DNA of 64,000 bases from Powellomyces hirtus (lineage: Eukaryota; Chytridiomycota; Chytridiomycetes; Spizellomycetales; Powellomycetaceae). The stretch covers positions 1,674,001 to 1,738,000 of the forward strand of contig JAHLKG010000003.1 of assembly GCA_025526995.1 (NCBI GenBank). The letters are read 5' to 3'. Under the pieces are notes generated by a model. The model saw only the letters and a list, made by a program, of their open reading frames with translations, was not told the origin of the DNA and made no database searches. How positions within the stretch are numbered: the stretch's first letter is position 1; the number at the start of each line of letters is the position of its first letter. Positions 21,062-33,300 of the stretch are shown one piece after another. Position numbers and translations under genes: made by a program.

Positions 21062-21708
21062 TGTGAACGGACGGGCGGACTTTTTTTTTTTTGAGTGTAG
21101 CAGAAGAGAAGATGAGGAATTTTGTTGTTGGTAGCGTCGATCAAGTTATAAGAAGGTCGAGAGTATTTGACGTCGCCAGGCAATTTCAATTCACGTCTGC
21201 CGGCGACAAGCGGAGGAAGGCAGGGGAAAAGTTCTTTGGCTTCTTCGTTTTTTTTTTTCCGAACCGAATGACAGAGTTAGTTGCAGGTGGTAACTGCATC
21301 AATCTCTGACATACAGAATGCTTTGTGGTTCGCAGGTAACAACAAACGAATGAACAAACGAAGATAAAATCCGAGCAGGACAAAGGTGACCGTCCATGTG
21401 GCGGGCAATGAGAGGATTGCGCGTGTGGAGAAGTGTGAGAAACGGGGAAGTGTGACATGCGCAGCCGGGCGTTCCCAATTTAGCGCTACAAAGTGTGGGC
21501 GTTGCGCGTTATTTCCCCCCCGACGTCGACGTCGACCGTCGGAGAGTTCTCTCCAAAAACTTCCGGGTGCCAGGGACTGACGCCCACACAGCCTCACTCG
21601 ACCTATTATTTATTGATCCCATCTCTCTTCCACTCCCGTCTATTGTAACCTCAAACAAAGTTTTCTTCATTGAATATTATCTTACCATCGTCCTCCATCG
21701 TTGACGAC
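21062..21708. other. Divergent promoter region
   Basis: 647 bp between the GUCD1-like gene (minus) and the FAD monooxygenase (plus). It contains T-runs at 21082-21091 and 21249-21258 and a GACGTCGACGTCGAC repeat near 21521. No gene was seen. Confidence 0.4.
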
Positions 21709-22972
21709 ATGCCCCTAAAGCCATTGATTATCGGCGGCGGTATCGCCGGCCCCGCTGTTGCAGTCACCCTCAGCCGCATCGGACTCAAGCCCGTGGTGTT
21801 TGATGCCGCTCCTCGTATGAACGTTGGCGGGTTTGGTATGTGTGTAATGGAACACCAGAGCCACGATGGCTGGCCATTTCTGACCCTCGTCAATAGGAAT
21901 CGGCCTAGCTCCCAACGGTATGCACGCGCTCTCAGCCATGGGTCTCCAACACATCGCCCTCAACAACGGCCACCGCATCAACTCGACCCGTTTTCGCCGG
22001 TTTGACAACTCCCTTATCGGAGCCCTCGATACCCACGGCGTCGAATCTATCAAACGGTGGGGGGACACCCAACTCGCAATGAGGCGGTCAACCCTCATGG
22101 AGGGCATGATTGAAGCCGCGGAAGCCGAGGGCGTGGCGTTTCATTACGGTAAAGAATTGGTGGATATTACCGAATCTGACACGGCCGTCACGGCGACCTT
22201 CAGCGACGGGACCACGGAAACGGGCGATTTCCTGATTGGCGCTGACGGGCTACGATCCCGCACCCGCCAATACGTGACGGAAAAGACCCATGATCCAGCA
22301 AAGTATGCCGGCGCGGTGAATTACTATGGAAGTGCCACATTCGAGGACGATTCTCACGTCGATCCGGGACTGATGATGGCCCAGGGAAATGGGTGGATGT
22401 GGGGCCAGTACAAAGTTAACCCCAAAAAGAAAGAATACACCTGGTGGGCGGCCCACCTGGCCGACCCGACCCCCGAGTCGTGGAAAACAACGTCCACGGA
22501 AGAACATCTTGCGTTCGTCAAAAAGGAGCTGGCGAATTGGGGGCCCCTCACGCAGGAAATGCTCGCCAAAACCACCTCGGTTGCCGCATTTGGGATGTAC
22601 AACCGCCCACCTTCGAGTCGGTGGTCCCGCGGCCGGGTCCTCCTCATGGGCGATGCAGTACACCCCATGACGCCCAACATTGGCCAAGGCTCGAACTGCG
22701 CCCTTGAAGACGCGGTCGTTTTTGCGAAATGCATGCAAGCCGCACCCAATCAGGATCTTACCACCGCGTTCAAACGATTTGAAGAGCTTCGTAAAGACCG
22801 CGTCACTCGTATCGTCAAGGACTCTGAAGTCGTCAATACGACATCGTACCTCACCAACCCCGTCGCCATCTGGCTTAACCAGCAATTCCTCAAACTCATA
22901 TGCGCTTTCCCGCCAATCATTTACAAGGTGCTGGCCTCATATGCGTACGATGTGCATGACGTACACGCATAA
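21709..22972 (+). CDS. FAD-dependent aromatic-type monooxygenase
   Basis: Exons 21709-21835 and 21897-22972 join in phase to 400 residues. The flavoprotein hydroxylase fold (PF01494 type) is clear. It has an N-terminal FAD-binding GxGxxG in IIGGGIAGPAVAVTL (residues 7-21), the DG motif in FLIGADGLRSRTR (about 165) and the GD motif in LLMGDAVHPMTPNIGQG (about 290). Relatives include salicylate hydroxylase and zeaxanthin epoxidase-like enzymes that hydroxylate or epoxidise small aromatic or isoprenoid substrates with NAD(P)H and oxygen. The substrate cannot be told. The C-terminal hydrophobic stretch (FLKLICAFPPIIYKVL) may touch membrane. No biosynthetic cluster surrounds it. Confidence 0.88.
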
Positions 22973-23264
22973 ATTTCCCTCGACGTATGTAGGTGACAAC
23001 TCTCTCGCATGACTAGTTGGATCCTCATCTGTGGAAACTAAACTTGGCGATATATATCCCGTATATATGTTGTACGATAGATTAGATCACCTTGTTCTCC
23101 ATACATCTCATTATTGTAGTTATCCCCATAGTTTTCGTTTGTATTCATCATTTACATTTTTCTCGTGTGTCCAGACACATTACAACGAATCACGCGTTTT
23201 TGGTCCATCAACCCCAAATGAGTATGCGTTGCTTCTCTATTGAAATTGGTGTTTCACGTGAAGC

Positions 23265-24586
23265 TTACTCGGCCATACGACGGATGGTACTTCGCAGGAT
23301 ATCTGTGACAGGGAGAAAAGTCGCTGTTAGATAATTCCTTCCACGCGAAACCCTGCAGGCTTCCGAATCACTCTCCTTACCATCAACCACCCATCTTGCC
23401 GCCTTGGTCTTGTCCAACCTCTTCTGGACCTCTCCCGTCAACCACGGCAAAAACTGCGAATCTACCTCTCGTTCCACCGCATCATAAAAGTATCCATTGG
23501 TCGTCAAGCTCGCGTACACGCTCGGCATTAGGTTTTGCAGGTAGGATTGCGCGAATGCCCGCGCGGCAATTTTTTCAGCGGCTTCTTGCTTTTCGCGCAG
23601 GATCCGGATTTGTTCGGCGAGGCGGCGCTCTTTTTCTTCGGTTCGGCGGCGTTCGGCGTCTTCGAGACGCTGGACTTCGGCGTTTTCAGCGGCCCGCCGG
23701 GATTCAAAGTCAGCCTGGGGGAAACGGGAAATGTGAGTTGGTGCGGCATTCGCTTTTTGTAGGTATGTAGATCCATACCTGATGTCTCCTCAACATTTCC
23801 AACTCTTCCTCCTCATGCACCTCCATCAACGCCTGTTCAATCGTCTTCCCGACCAACACTTCCAAAATCGGCTTGACTTCAAAGTCAAAGTCAAACAACT
23901 CGCCCTCATAGATCTGAGTCGCCACATCCAGGCCGCTCTTTTGGGGGATAAACAGCGGACTCGGGGCGCGGTCCAAGAATGCGTCGGTTTGGGTTGCGGC
24001 GTAGGCTTCGGGGACTTTGTCGGAGAGCTCTTCGAGGTACAGTTCGGTTTGAATGTCTTGGTGTTTACGACCGGGAACGGGATCGGGGGTGCGCACCCGG
24101 CGTTGGGCTTCGGCGCGACGTTTGGCTCGAAGGCGGCGTTTGATGTCGGCTTGCCGCTCGAGGGCGACGGGGTCGGGTTGGTTGCCCTGGAGGTCAGAGG
24201 GGAACGATGAGGGGTGAGGGTTGGGAGAATTGAGCGCTTGCTTGGGTGTTTTTTGTTCTCTTACCAGCGGAAGAGCGGGAGAAGCATATGTGCTCCCTCT
24301 GTAAATCCTCCGATCATACATAATATTCTGCGGCCTATCAACAAAAAAAATGTCAACATCAACCTTCACCCTTTCCCCCACATCCCGCCCTCCCCCGTCA
24401 TAGCTCCACATACACTGCTTTCTCCTCGGGATCATTCGGATCCCTATACTTTTTCCGCTGCGCCTGCACCGCCCTCGGCGCCGAGGCAAACGAGTAGCCA
24501 TCCTTGTTGCCCGGTGTGGTGGCGGTCTGGCTGCCGCTGGTGCCCCCCGGTAGCGGGGGTGGTGCGGCGGATTCGGTTGCTAGCAT
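23265..24586 (-). CDS. RSPH3: Radial spoke protein 3 (RSPH3)
   Basis: Exons 24586-24414, 24334-24265, 24186-23779, 23714-23381 and 23302-23265 join in phase to 340 residues. Conserved blocks are YSFASAPRAVQAQRKKYR near the N-terminus, then NIMYDRRIYRGSTYA and DIQTELYLEELSDKVPE. These are followed by ATQIYEGELFDFDFEVKP and the helical VGKTIEQALMEVHEEEELEM, which overlaps the AKAP-type amphipathic helix. A long charged coiled coil (about residues 215-270) precedes QSYLQNLMPSVYASL. RSPH3 dimers form the stalk of axonemal radial spokes and anchor them to doublet microtubules. Its presence means this fungus builds a motile 9+2 flagellum. Confidence 0.95.
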
Positions 24587-25769
24587 CTTTCGTTGTGCGC
24601 AAGTGGTTGAGGATCGTTGTGGTGTGTTGTTTCTTGGTCCTTCCCGTCCTCCAGTTTATGGAGTGTTAAATAGATTGTTCGGGGGTTGAGGACAACCAGT
24701 TGCTTACGTGATTGAGGGCCTCGCGGCCGAACGTTCGGTAACACTCCCGATGCGAATATGATGTCAAGCTTCACCTTGCACAGTCAGTACTCTGTGAGTT
24801 ACGGCAGAATTGCAACAGCTCCTGTGAGGTATTAGCGTATGATGTTTTGGGGATCCTCTTTGAGGGCATTCGAGGAATCAGAATGCTTTGGAGTACGATG
24901 AGCCTTTGGTAAAGAGATTTTGTCTGGATGTCTATAAACCATCTTTAAACCTTGGGTGGTGAGTATTCCCATGCGCCCTTTTTTTATCGGCTTGGTAGGG
25001 GAAAAGCCTCTGTAGCTCATTGGGATAACATGACGTGCGATTAAACATGAAAGCGTGAAAGTGAAGAAGAAAAAAAATGGCAGAGAAATGAACAAGGTTG
25101 TGATTTTGAACCCAAGCGAACGTTCCCAAGAGATTTATTTATTCTTTTGTTGTGTATTGGTAACCCACGGCATGCACCACAGCCCCAAGTGCGGGTTTTT
25201 GGGTGATGCGAATGCGTAGAATAGGAGCCGAAACATCTTTACAACCACAGAAGCCTCATAAATATCATATTACCATCCACCTCATCACTCCTCTTATCCC
25301 GCCATTTCAGAGTTTCTTTCAACACTTTGTCCTTGTCTGTGTTTTTGTACAGTTAACAGGGGTTGGGCAAATGATGACGGGACCAAGGACGCGTTTACGC
25401 GCTTTGCACGCGTTGAGGCGCAGGCGGAATCTCCGACAGACTTTTATCTCGCATTCGCACGATCGCTCAAAAATACCATACCTCACAATCCACCACATCA
25501 AAACAGAGAGCGCCAAACACACACAACACACAGTGCACAACCACAACCTACAATCCATCTTCAAAGCTCTCCCCATCCAACACCACCGAACGAGACGCAC
25601 ACACACGCGCACAACACATTCGGGCCGGTATTTCGAAGAATCCACCCACACCACCGCCCATCAAACATCACAACCTCATCAATATTACACACATATAACT
25701 CACTACACTACCGACATAGAGTCAGTCAACAATTGATCACAATTGTAATCTGTGCGCACGACGCCCCAA
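24587..25769. other. Long divergent intergenic region
   Basis: About 1.2 kb between RSPH3 (minus) and the Rho gene (plus). The last 500 bp are rich in CA/AC dinucleotides and poor in G, like a long 5' leader or promoter. The frames open there have no coding character. Confidence 0.4.
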
Positions 25770-26804
<1,035 letters not shown>

Positions 26805-27131
26805 ATAAAAAAGAGGGGAAGGAAACGCGACATAAAATGAATTGATATGAGAGGAGGAAAGGAAATAGATACTGGGATTCGTTTTTGAGGTCATATATGG
26901 GTCTTCCCCATGTGTCTGAAAATTTAGTTTCTTGTATTTATCTCCTCAATGTGTGTCAGGGCTCAAGATAAAGATTCTGGTGTGAGTAAAAATCGCTGAC
27001 CAGAACCGTTGCAAAACCAAAGATTAGCACACCATAGTATCACTATGTGAAGGAGCATTTGTACATATTTGGCAAGCTACGGTGAGGGAATCCTATCTAT
27101 AATACGTTGTCGGCTATACGCAAAACATACT
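26805..27131. other. Convergent intergenic region
   Basis: 327 bp between convergent Rho and MAK11 genes; no gene or repeat was seen. Confidence 0.4.
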
Positions 27132-28625
27132 TTATTTCTTCATACTCTGAAATTTCGCCAGCGCGGCTTGTTTGCCTCTGCCCTTCGCTGCTCCTTTTGT
27201 CGCCTTATCAGCTTGTTTTTGCAGCTTAGCCTTCTTCCCCTTTTTAGCGGGCCCCGACGGTTTTTGCTTTTTCGCTTTATCCGCTGCGGCAGGAGTCTCA
27301 GCCGTTTCTGACGCGGCCGCTTTCCGTTTCTTGCTTGGTGTGGATACAGTGGCAGTAACGGGTTTCTCCGCGTCGTCACCCTCAAACGAGACTTCTATTC
27401 TAGGTTTCGGTATCAGGTCTTCGTAGTCCGATTCCGGTTCGGAGCGGTACGCGTCAGCGTCGAGGGTGGATGCTTTGTCGTCAGCGAGGGCCTGGCGTTG
27501 GGCGAGCTGTTTGCGGGTGGGTTTAGCGGGCGGTGGGGCGATTACAAGACAGGTGAGGCGGCATTTGGCGTTGTATTCGGTGACGGGTGGAGGGGTGGAG
27601 AGGATTTCTTTGGGTTTCCTGATGGTTGTGGTAGTGGTGGTGGCGGTGGTGGCGTCGGTAGTGACAGCAGGGGTAACGGTAGCGGCCGCGTTGGACGCAA
27701 TGTGAGTTTTTACAGACGCGAGATCCCATACTTTGATACCGCCATCTGACGAGCAGGTGGCAATGACGGTGGTGTGGGTCGGGTTAGAGTCTTCGGGTAC
27801 GATGGCATCGATGTCCTTGATTCTGTTGGCGTGGCCCGAATCCCATCGCATGATGCGGTTTCCGGTAGCGTCCCAAACGGCAATTGCGCGGTCTTCTCCG
27901 CCGGTAATGACGACTTCTTCCACGACTCCATCCGCGTTTGCCAAGTTGCAGAACCGCACTGAGTTAATTCGGCCGATTCCGTCAACAGTGCCCACCAGCT
28001 CGCCGTCGGCGATAGTGTAGATCTGCACGGTTGTGTTCATGAGGACCGCGTATCGATCCCCGGATGGACTCCAGCAGACGCGTTCGGCGACTTTGGGCAA
28101 CTTCATCGAGTACGTGCATGCAGCTTTGGCCAAATCCCAGCATTTCAAAGTCTGGTCGCCTCCAACACTCAACAGAACTTTCCCAGATGGATGCACATCG
28201 ATCCAATTGACTGCGCGTTTATGCCCATCCAATGTCTTGAGCACCTCCCAATCACTGGTCCGGACAATCGAGATCGCGCCGTCTTCACTCGCCGTGAACA
28301 AGTGTGTTTTCTTGTAGAAGACCAGACAGGTGATGGACCCCGAATGGTGCATAAGCGTGCCGACCTCTTTACGCAAGCGGAGGTCGTACAGCTTGATGTG
28401 CTCGTCAGTGGACCCCGTGGCGAGGAAGCGGTGGGTGGCGGCAGCGGCTTTGATGCAGGAAATGTGGGCAGGGTAAATGAAGACGGGGTTGAGCGAGAGG
28501 GGGAGGGCGGTGGAGGGTGGTGCGTCGGGGGAGGTGGTGCGGATGGCATCGATGCCGTAGAGTAGACGCTCGTAGGTGCCTACTATTATGCGGAAGTCAT
28601 AGGGAAGGTCAGTTGTCGCCGTCAT
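27132..28625 (-). CDS. MAK11: WD40 ribosome biogenesis factor MAK11 / PAK1IP1
   Basis: Single 497-residue frame starting MTATTDLPYDFRIIVGTYE. Five to six WD40 repeats occupy residues about 15-330 (FLATGSTDEHIKLYDLR, GHKRAVNWIDVHPSGK, VGGDQTLKCWDL, ITGGEDRAIAVWD, SSDGGIKVWDL). The remainder is a Thr/Ala-rich linker and a strongly basic Lys/Ala tail (KKRKAAASETAET, KKGKKAKLQKQ), typical of nucleolar proteins. MAK11 acts in 60S subunit assembly. The start chosen is the ATG at 28625; the frame is open a little upstream, where a TTTTCGCAG acceptor-like site suggests a 5' UTR intron. Confidence 0.9.
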   Translation of the reverse strand: MTATTDLPYDFRIIVGTYERLLYGIDAIRTTSPDAPPSTALPLSLNPVFIYPAHISCIKAAAATHRFLATGSTDEHIKLYDLRLRKEVGTLMHHSGSITCLVFYKKTHLFTASEDGAISIVRTSDWEVLKTLDGHKRAVNWIDVHPSGKVLLSVGGDQTLKCWDLAKAACTYSMKLPKVAERVCWSPSGDRYAVLMNTTVQIYTIADGELVGTVDGIGRINSVRFCNLANADGVVEEVVITGGEDRAIAVWDATGNRIMRWDSGHANRIKDIDAIVPEDSNPTHTTVIATCSSDGGIKVWDLASVKTHIASNAAATVTPAVTTDATTATTTTTTIRKPKEILSTPPPVTEYNAKCRLTCLVIAPPPAKPTRKQLAQRQALADDKASTLDADAYRSEPESDYEDLIPKPRIEVSFEGDDAEKPVTATVSTPSKKRKAAASETAETPAAADKAKKQKPSGPAKKGKKAKLQKQADKATKGAAKGRGKQAALAKFQSMKK

Positions 28626-28967
28626 TGTAAGTTTTGTCCTCCTGCGAAAAATACACAAGTTGGGGAAAGTGAGCTGCGAGACCTGAAAGTGAGAAGTTTC
28701 GCCAAAAACATTTCAACAACTTTGGCAATTGCGCAGCAGCACATTCCATCCATCAATCGATCCAGCCACATTTATCATTCCAACCAGGCACATGCCATAT
28801 TTAGCACATCCCATATTCAGCACGTTCTGTCCGAATGAGTCATTTCTCACTTCCATCACAATTATTGTCACTTTCGAACTACTTCGTACGGTCTTCCTCT
28901 CCCTCCAATCTTGAACCATTTGCAAAGAAAAAGGAGGGAAAAGGAAGGAAAGAAAGAAGATAAAAAG
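28626..28967. other. Divergent promoter region
   Basis: 342 bp between MAK11 (minus) and the acidic protein gene (plus). A purine-rich leader (AAGGAGGGAAAAGGAAGG) precedes the plus-strand start. Confidence 0.35.
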
Positions 28968-29837
28968 ATGACTACAGACACAGAAGACAACCACAAAACA
29001 TCCTTAACTCAACAACCTCCCGCCTCCGACTCCAACGACCCCCCTTCAACATCCGCAAAACAACCCCCTCCCACCTCAACGCCCCGCCCATCGTGGGGCA
29101 TTCCAACCCTAACCTCCGTCATCCCAGCAGGATGGGACACAGCAACAACTCCCACCACCACGTCCTCCGCCTCACCCACTCTCATAACCGCCACTACATC
29201 CGACGTACATGACGAATTCAGCAACCCTCGCGTCGACTGGGAACGCGAGCTTGCACGCTGGGACAACCCCGCACCCACCACTGGCACAGCTAGTGACCCA
29301 ACTGTTGACCTCGACCTTGACAATATCCTCCGCTCCGCTGCTGCCAACACTGACACCCCGCCACCCACAACCACTGAGTCAATTCAAGACTCAGGTGGAT
29401 GGGATGGCCCGGTACGCGGGGTCTCGGTCATCACCGGCGGAGACTCTCAAGCGGGATGGTCGGGTTGGGGTAACCCCCTCTCTACAACAACAACCACACC
29501 GACGTGGTCACCGACCTGGGACAAGCAGCAGCAACAACAAACCGAAAAATCACAGTCCACAGATAACCAAGCCCAGCAAAACACTCGAGAAACAGAAGCA
29601 CCTTCATCCCCATCATCAACACCCTCACCCGACTCTGCCGCCGACGATACCATCCCCCCAACCAGCACTTGGAACACCACCCCAAACCTCGTTGCAACAG
29701 ATATTCAGGACCTCGTCGATCTCTCGTCTGACCCACTCGCCTTGGTGGGCAGTCTGACTTGGGATCCGGAAGAGCACCTTGAGGATGAGGACGAGTATGA
29801 GGAGGGTGATCAAGACGACGATGATGATGTGTATTGA
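28968..29837 (+). CDS. Disordered Thr/Ser/Pro-rich acidic protein
   Basis: A 289-codon frame starting MTTDTEDNHKTS. It is low complexity throughout: Pro/Thr/Ser-rich with scattered Trp in Gly-Trp or Trp-Asp contexts (IPAGWDT, SGGWDGP, AGWSGWGNP, SPTWDKQ). It ends in a strongly acidic tail (EDEDEYEEGDQDDDDD). No signal peptide or membrane segment. No domain was recognised. The GW/WG pattern with disorder resembles Argonaute hook proteins, but that is only a resemblance. The frame is free of stops despite its length, and the codon pattern is consistent with coding. Confidence 0.6.
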   Translation: MTTDTEDNHKTSLTQQPPASDSNDPPSTSAKQPPPTSTPRPSWGIPTLTSVIPAGWDTATTPTTTSSASPTLITATTSDVHDEFSNPRVDWERELARWDNPAPTTGTASDPTVDLDLDNILRSAAANTDTPPPTTTESIQDSGGWDGPVRGVSVITGGDSQAGWSGWGNPLSTTTTTPTWSPTWDKQQQQQTEKSQSTDNQAQQNTRETEAPSSPSSTPSPDSAADDTIPPTSTWNTTPNLVATDIQDLVDLSSDPLALVGSLTWDPEEHLEDEDEYEEGDQDDDDDVY

Positions 29838-30393
29838 TTCCCAGGCTACCCGAGGTTTTGAATGCTCGGCTTTTCACTTCACTTGCAAATTAATTACCCC
29901 TCGTGTTCATATCAACCCGGCGCTTGAAAGAAGTGTGCTTCAATAACTCCCCGTTTTCGTCATCTCGTCGCTTGAAAAATTTGTCAGTCCACACAAGCAG
30001 CCATCAACCAGATCAGTCATTAAACTACACGCCCTATATACCAATCTCCGACATACCCGCATCGCTCCACTTCCCCACTTTGTAAATACATAGCGTGAAA
30101 TCCTCAACATCAATAAAAATAATCGCCCCAAGGGCAGACAGAGCCACTGTTATGTGATAGCAAACCATTGCCAAATTCTAAATCATAGAGGGGTGGGGAG
30201 AACTGATGGGAAGGGAATGGCATTAAAAGAGCGGGAGTGGGGGAAGCGCGGCGTGGATGGAAATGGTGTGAGTAAAAGAAATACCTATATACATGAAGGG
30301 CATAAAGAAGAGTGGTTTGATGGTTTGGTCGGAACGCAACGGCCACGCGCCAGCGCAGGAGGGGACAATCATGCTGGCGCCCCCATTGCCATC
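29838..30393. other. Convergent intergenic region
   Basis: 556 bp between the acidic protein gene and the end of MED14; AATAAAAATAAT near 30111 could be a polyadenylation site. No gene was seen. Confidence 0.4.
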
Positions 30394-33300
30394 TCACAAC
30401 TTGACCCAACCCACCCCACTCACTTTACACTTCTTGGCCGCAATCCTCAACAGCGTCGCCAATTTACTAATCTTCAACACCTCGTCCGCCGAATTCGTAA
30501 TCACTTTGGCCATCAGGCCCGTGAACGTGTCGTCCTGGTACACGCTATGCATCCACTGCATCATGAACGGGTTCATTTCCGGAATCGCAGTGAGGTCATC
30601 GGCGTTGGGTCCTTGCCACCGCCCAATCACGTCCGTGCCGAAATTGTAACGGAGGGGGAGGAGTACGGATTGCGAGGTGAGGGTGTTGGTTATGCGGAAC
30701 TGGGGGAGTGGGGAGAAGGATGAGCATCAGGCCAACTTACTTCGACCGCAAAGTACATATCCCCACATACCATCATACTAATCCGATTCTTGTCCGCCTC
30801 AAACAACGTCGCAGGCGCTCCAATAGGTCGGATATAAACGGGGGCATCGGGGGGGATAGCCAGGCACCACTCGACGCCAATGGTTTCGTCCTGCATGCCC
30901 CGCAGCCGGCGCTCGTCGCGGGCGAGACAGACGAGGTTGGTGACGATTTTGGTGGGCATGGCGAGAAACTCGAGAAAGAAGAGGAGGAAGGGACGCAGGT
31001 CGGTTCCGGGCGGGAGGGCGTTCAACTAGTGGGGGATAAGTAGAGAAATCAGATAGGAGAATCGAAGGCCATTCCACACTGGTTTCCAATCACTGACCTT
31101 CTCCGCAACCAAATCCGCCAGTCCCTTCAACAACTCCTCCGTAACCGCCTCCTCAGGCGTTCCTCTCGGGGAAATCGCAAACTCCCACGTATTTGCTGCA
31201 CTAACTCTCATCACCACCTCTCTCGCATCCGATCTTATCGTCGCTCGCATGTTCGGTAAATCAACGAGCGCATTCTTGGCCTGGCCCTGCGGGATCGGCA
31301 AGCGATTAGCCGCCTCGGCTTCAACCCACAGGAGGAGCCCGACATTATTGAGATGCGTGTCCATTTTCGACACGACATAGTCCAGGAGCGGCAGGTCAAA
31401 GAGGACGCCGAATGAGATGGGGACGGCAGCCGTGCCGATTGGGAGGGAAGGGTTGAGGGCGGCTTTGCTGATACCCTTGATGAGTCCGTTGAAGAGCGGG
31501 ATCGAGCCAAGTCCGATGGCCGGGTTGGGTCGTTGTGAATGGCGCAGCCGCTGTTGCTGCAGCGACAGGGCCGGGAAGAGGAGGGGCCCATTGAGGGCGG
31601 TGTTGCGACCGGGGAGGAGGGTCGAGTCATAGAATCCGAATTGGCCGCTGGGGAGGAGCGCAAACTCGACCCCGTATTGGCCCGCGTAAACAAGTTGAAC
31701 GTGCGTGAGGGAGTGAAATGTGACGGCGACAAAGGGGCCCTCGCTGCCGCTCGAAGTATATACTCCAACGTTGCGCTTGCGTTCCAGGTCATGCACGAGT
31801 CGCAGTAAAGGAGACATATGCCAGAGAACCTAAAGCGAGAAGACCCAGATGAGAAAAGGACAAACATCGCAAGGGCCAACATATGATATCGTATCTTCCA
31901 AAACCCACAACTCACCAAAAGCGACCGCGGCAAATCACCCGTCTCATTCAACCGCTTTTCCCAAAAGCCTTTGATCCGATCCACCATGTCAACCGGTATT
32001 TGGCGTGGTCCCTCACCCGGCGCAATAGACGTGAATACAGCGCAATACTTGTACCCTGGCTTGGTCTGATCATCGGGAGCATCGCGGGTTTCAACTACGA
32101 GGTCATTGCCGTCTGGGGCCACCCACAGCTGAATGCGCAGAGTTTCGCTGAAGGTCATAGACAGGGATTGCAGGTCGAACGGATCGAGACGCACCCCTAT
32201 CTTGGCGAGTCTAGATTGGTTTGCGGCAGCTATGGAAACATGAAAAGAACAAATTAGAGATACGGGACAACTTGACAAACTGAGATACTAGTATGAAAAG
32301 ACAAACCTTGTTGAGCCAGCTCTCCAATGGTTGCAATGGCACTCAATTGATCCACCGCAATCTTGCAACACTGCTCCAGCACATCCACGCCCTCAAACGT
32401 AAAATACAACGCCTTGGTTGCATGCTTATACATCCAATGTTCACTCGCTTTATCCCGTTGCACCAGCATATCTCTGGCTAAACCGAACCGAACCCCACAC
32501 ACAGCCACAACATGGACACCCCGGACGGGCGCGGGTGTACCCACGGTAATCTTCTCGCTAGCGATGGACCCGTCGCCAGTATCATGGCCTGCAAGCTGGG
32601 TATGCTCGATGCTGAGATAGAGATCGCCAAACACGAAGCGGGTGGAATCGTCGCCGTCATGGGTACCCAATGCAGCGGCGAGGTGTTCGCGCGGTATGCA
32701 CAGTTTGGGCTCGCGACCAGCGATAGTGCTCTCAGTGCCGTCGAGCTCGTCGGGATAGGTCGCGGTACTACCGTCGGGCGAGAGATAGCAATAGTCGATC
32801 TTTTGTTGCCGGATGCCAGCCGTGACTTTGTCGTACGCGTACTGGAGTCTGTTTGAGCGGTGCATCAGCAACGGATCAAACACATACAAAGACTTCACAC
32901 ACGACTCTGTACCTGCACATTCGCTCTACTGCAGCTATCGTCGCCATATCGAGATAATCCCAATCAAACGACCGGCGTAGACGGATTTCGGAATCGATAT
33001 CCATAGCATCATCACGTCCCGATTCCCGCGGCTGTGTACCCTTGTACTGCCCCGCCTCCGCACCTGCGAACACGTCCTCAACGCTTATGGGAGTGACACG
33101 TTGGATCTCTCGGTTCATTTCCCGTTTGGCGCGCCCATATCGTCGTATGCTTTGTCCTTCAAAGCTAATGACGGAACAGACGTCAACACTCACGATTCCG
33201 CACATTCAAGACGTCATGTGGGTTACAAAGCAAGCCATACCTGGTCTCAATGAGCCATATTCGGAATACCGTATCGCCTCCCTGCTCGGCAGGTTTTTGC

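Noticed and set aside
25010..25115. tRNA-like A-box motif (TAGCTCATTGGGATAAC)
   Set aside because: No matching B box at the right distance and no cloverleaf could be drawn.
25203..25736. Plus-strand frame of 177 codons upstream of the Rho gene
   Set aside because: Composition is His/Thr-rich because of CA-rich DNA; no domain. It lies where the Rho promoter or leader should be.
28169..28549. Pro-rich minus-strand frame
   Set aside because: Alternate frame of the MAK11 N-terminus; the WD40 frame explains the region.
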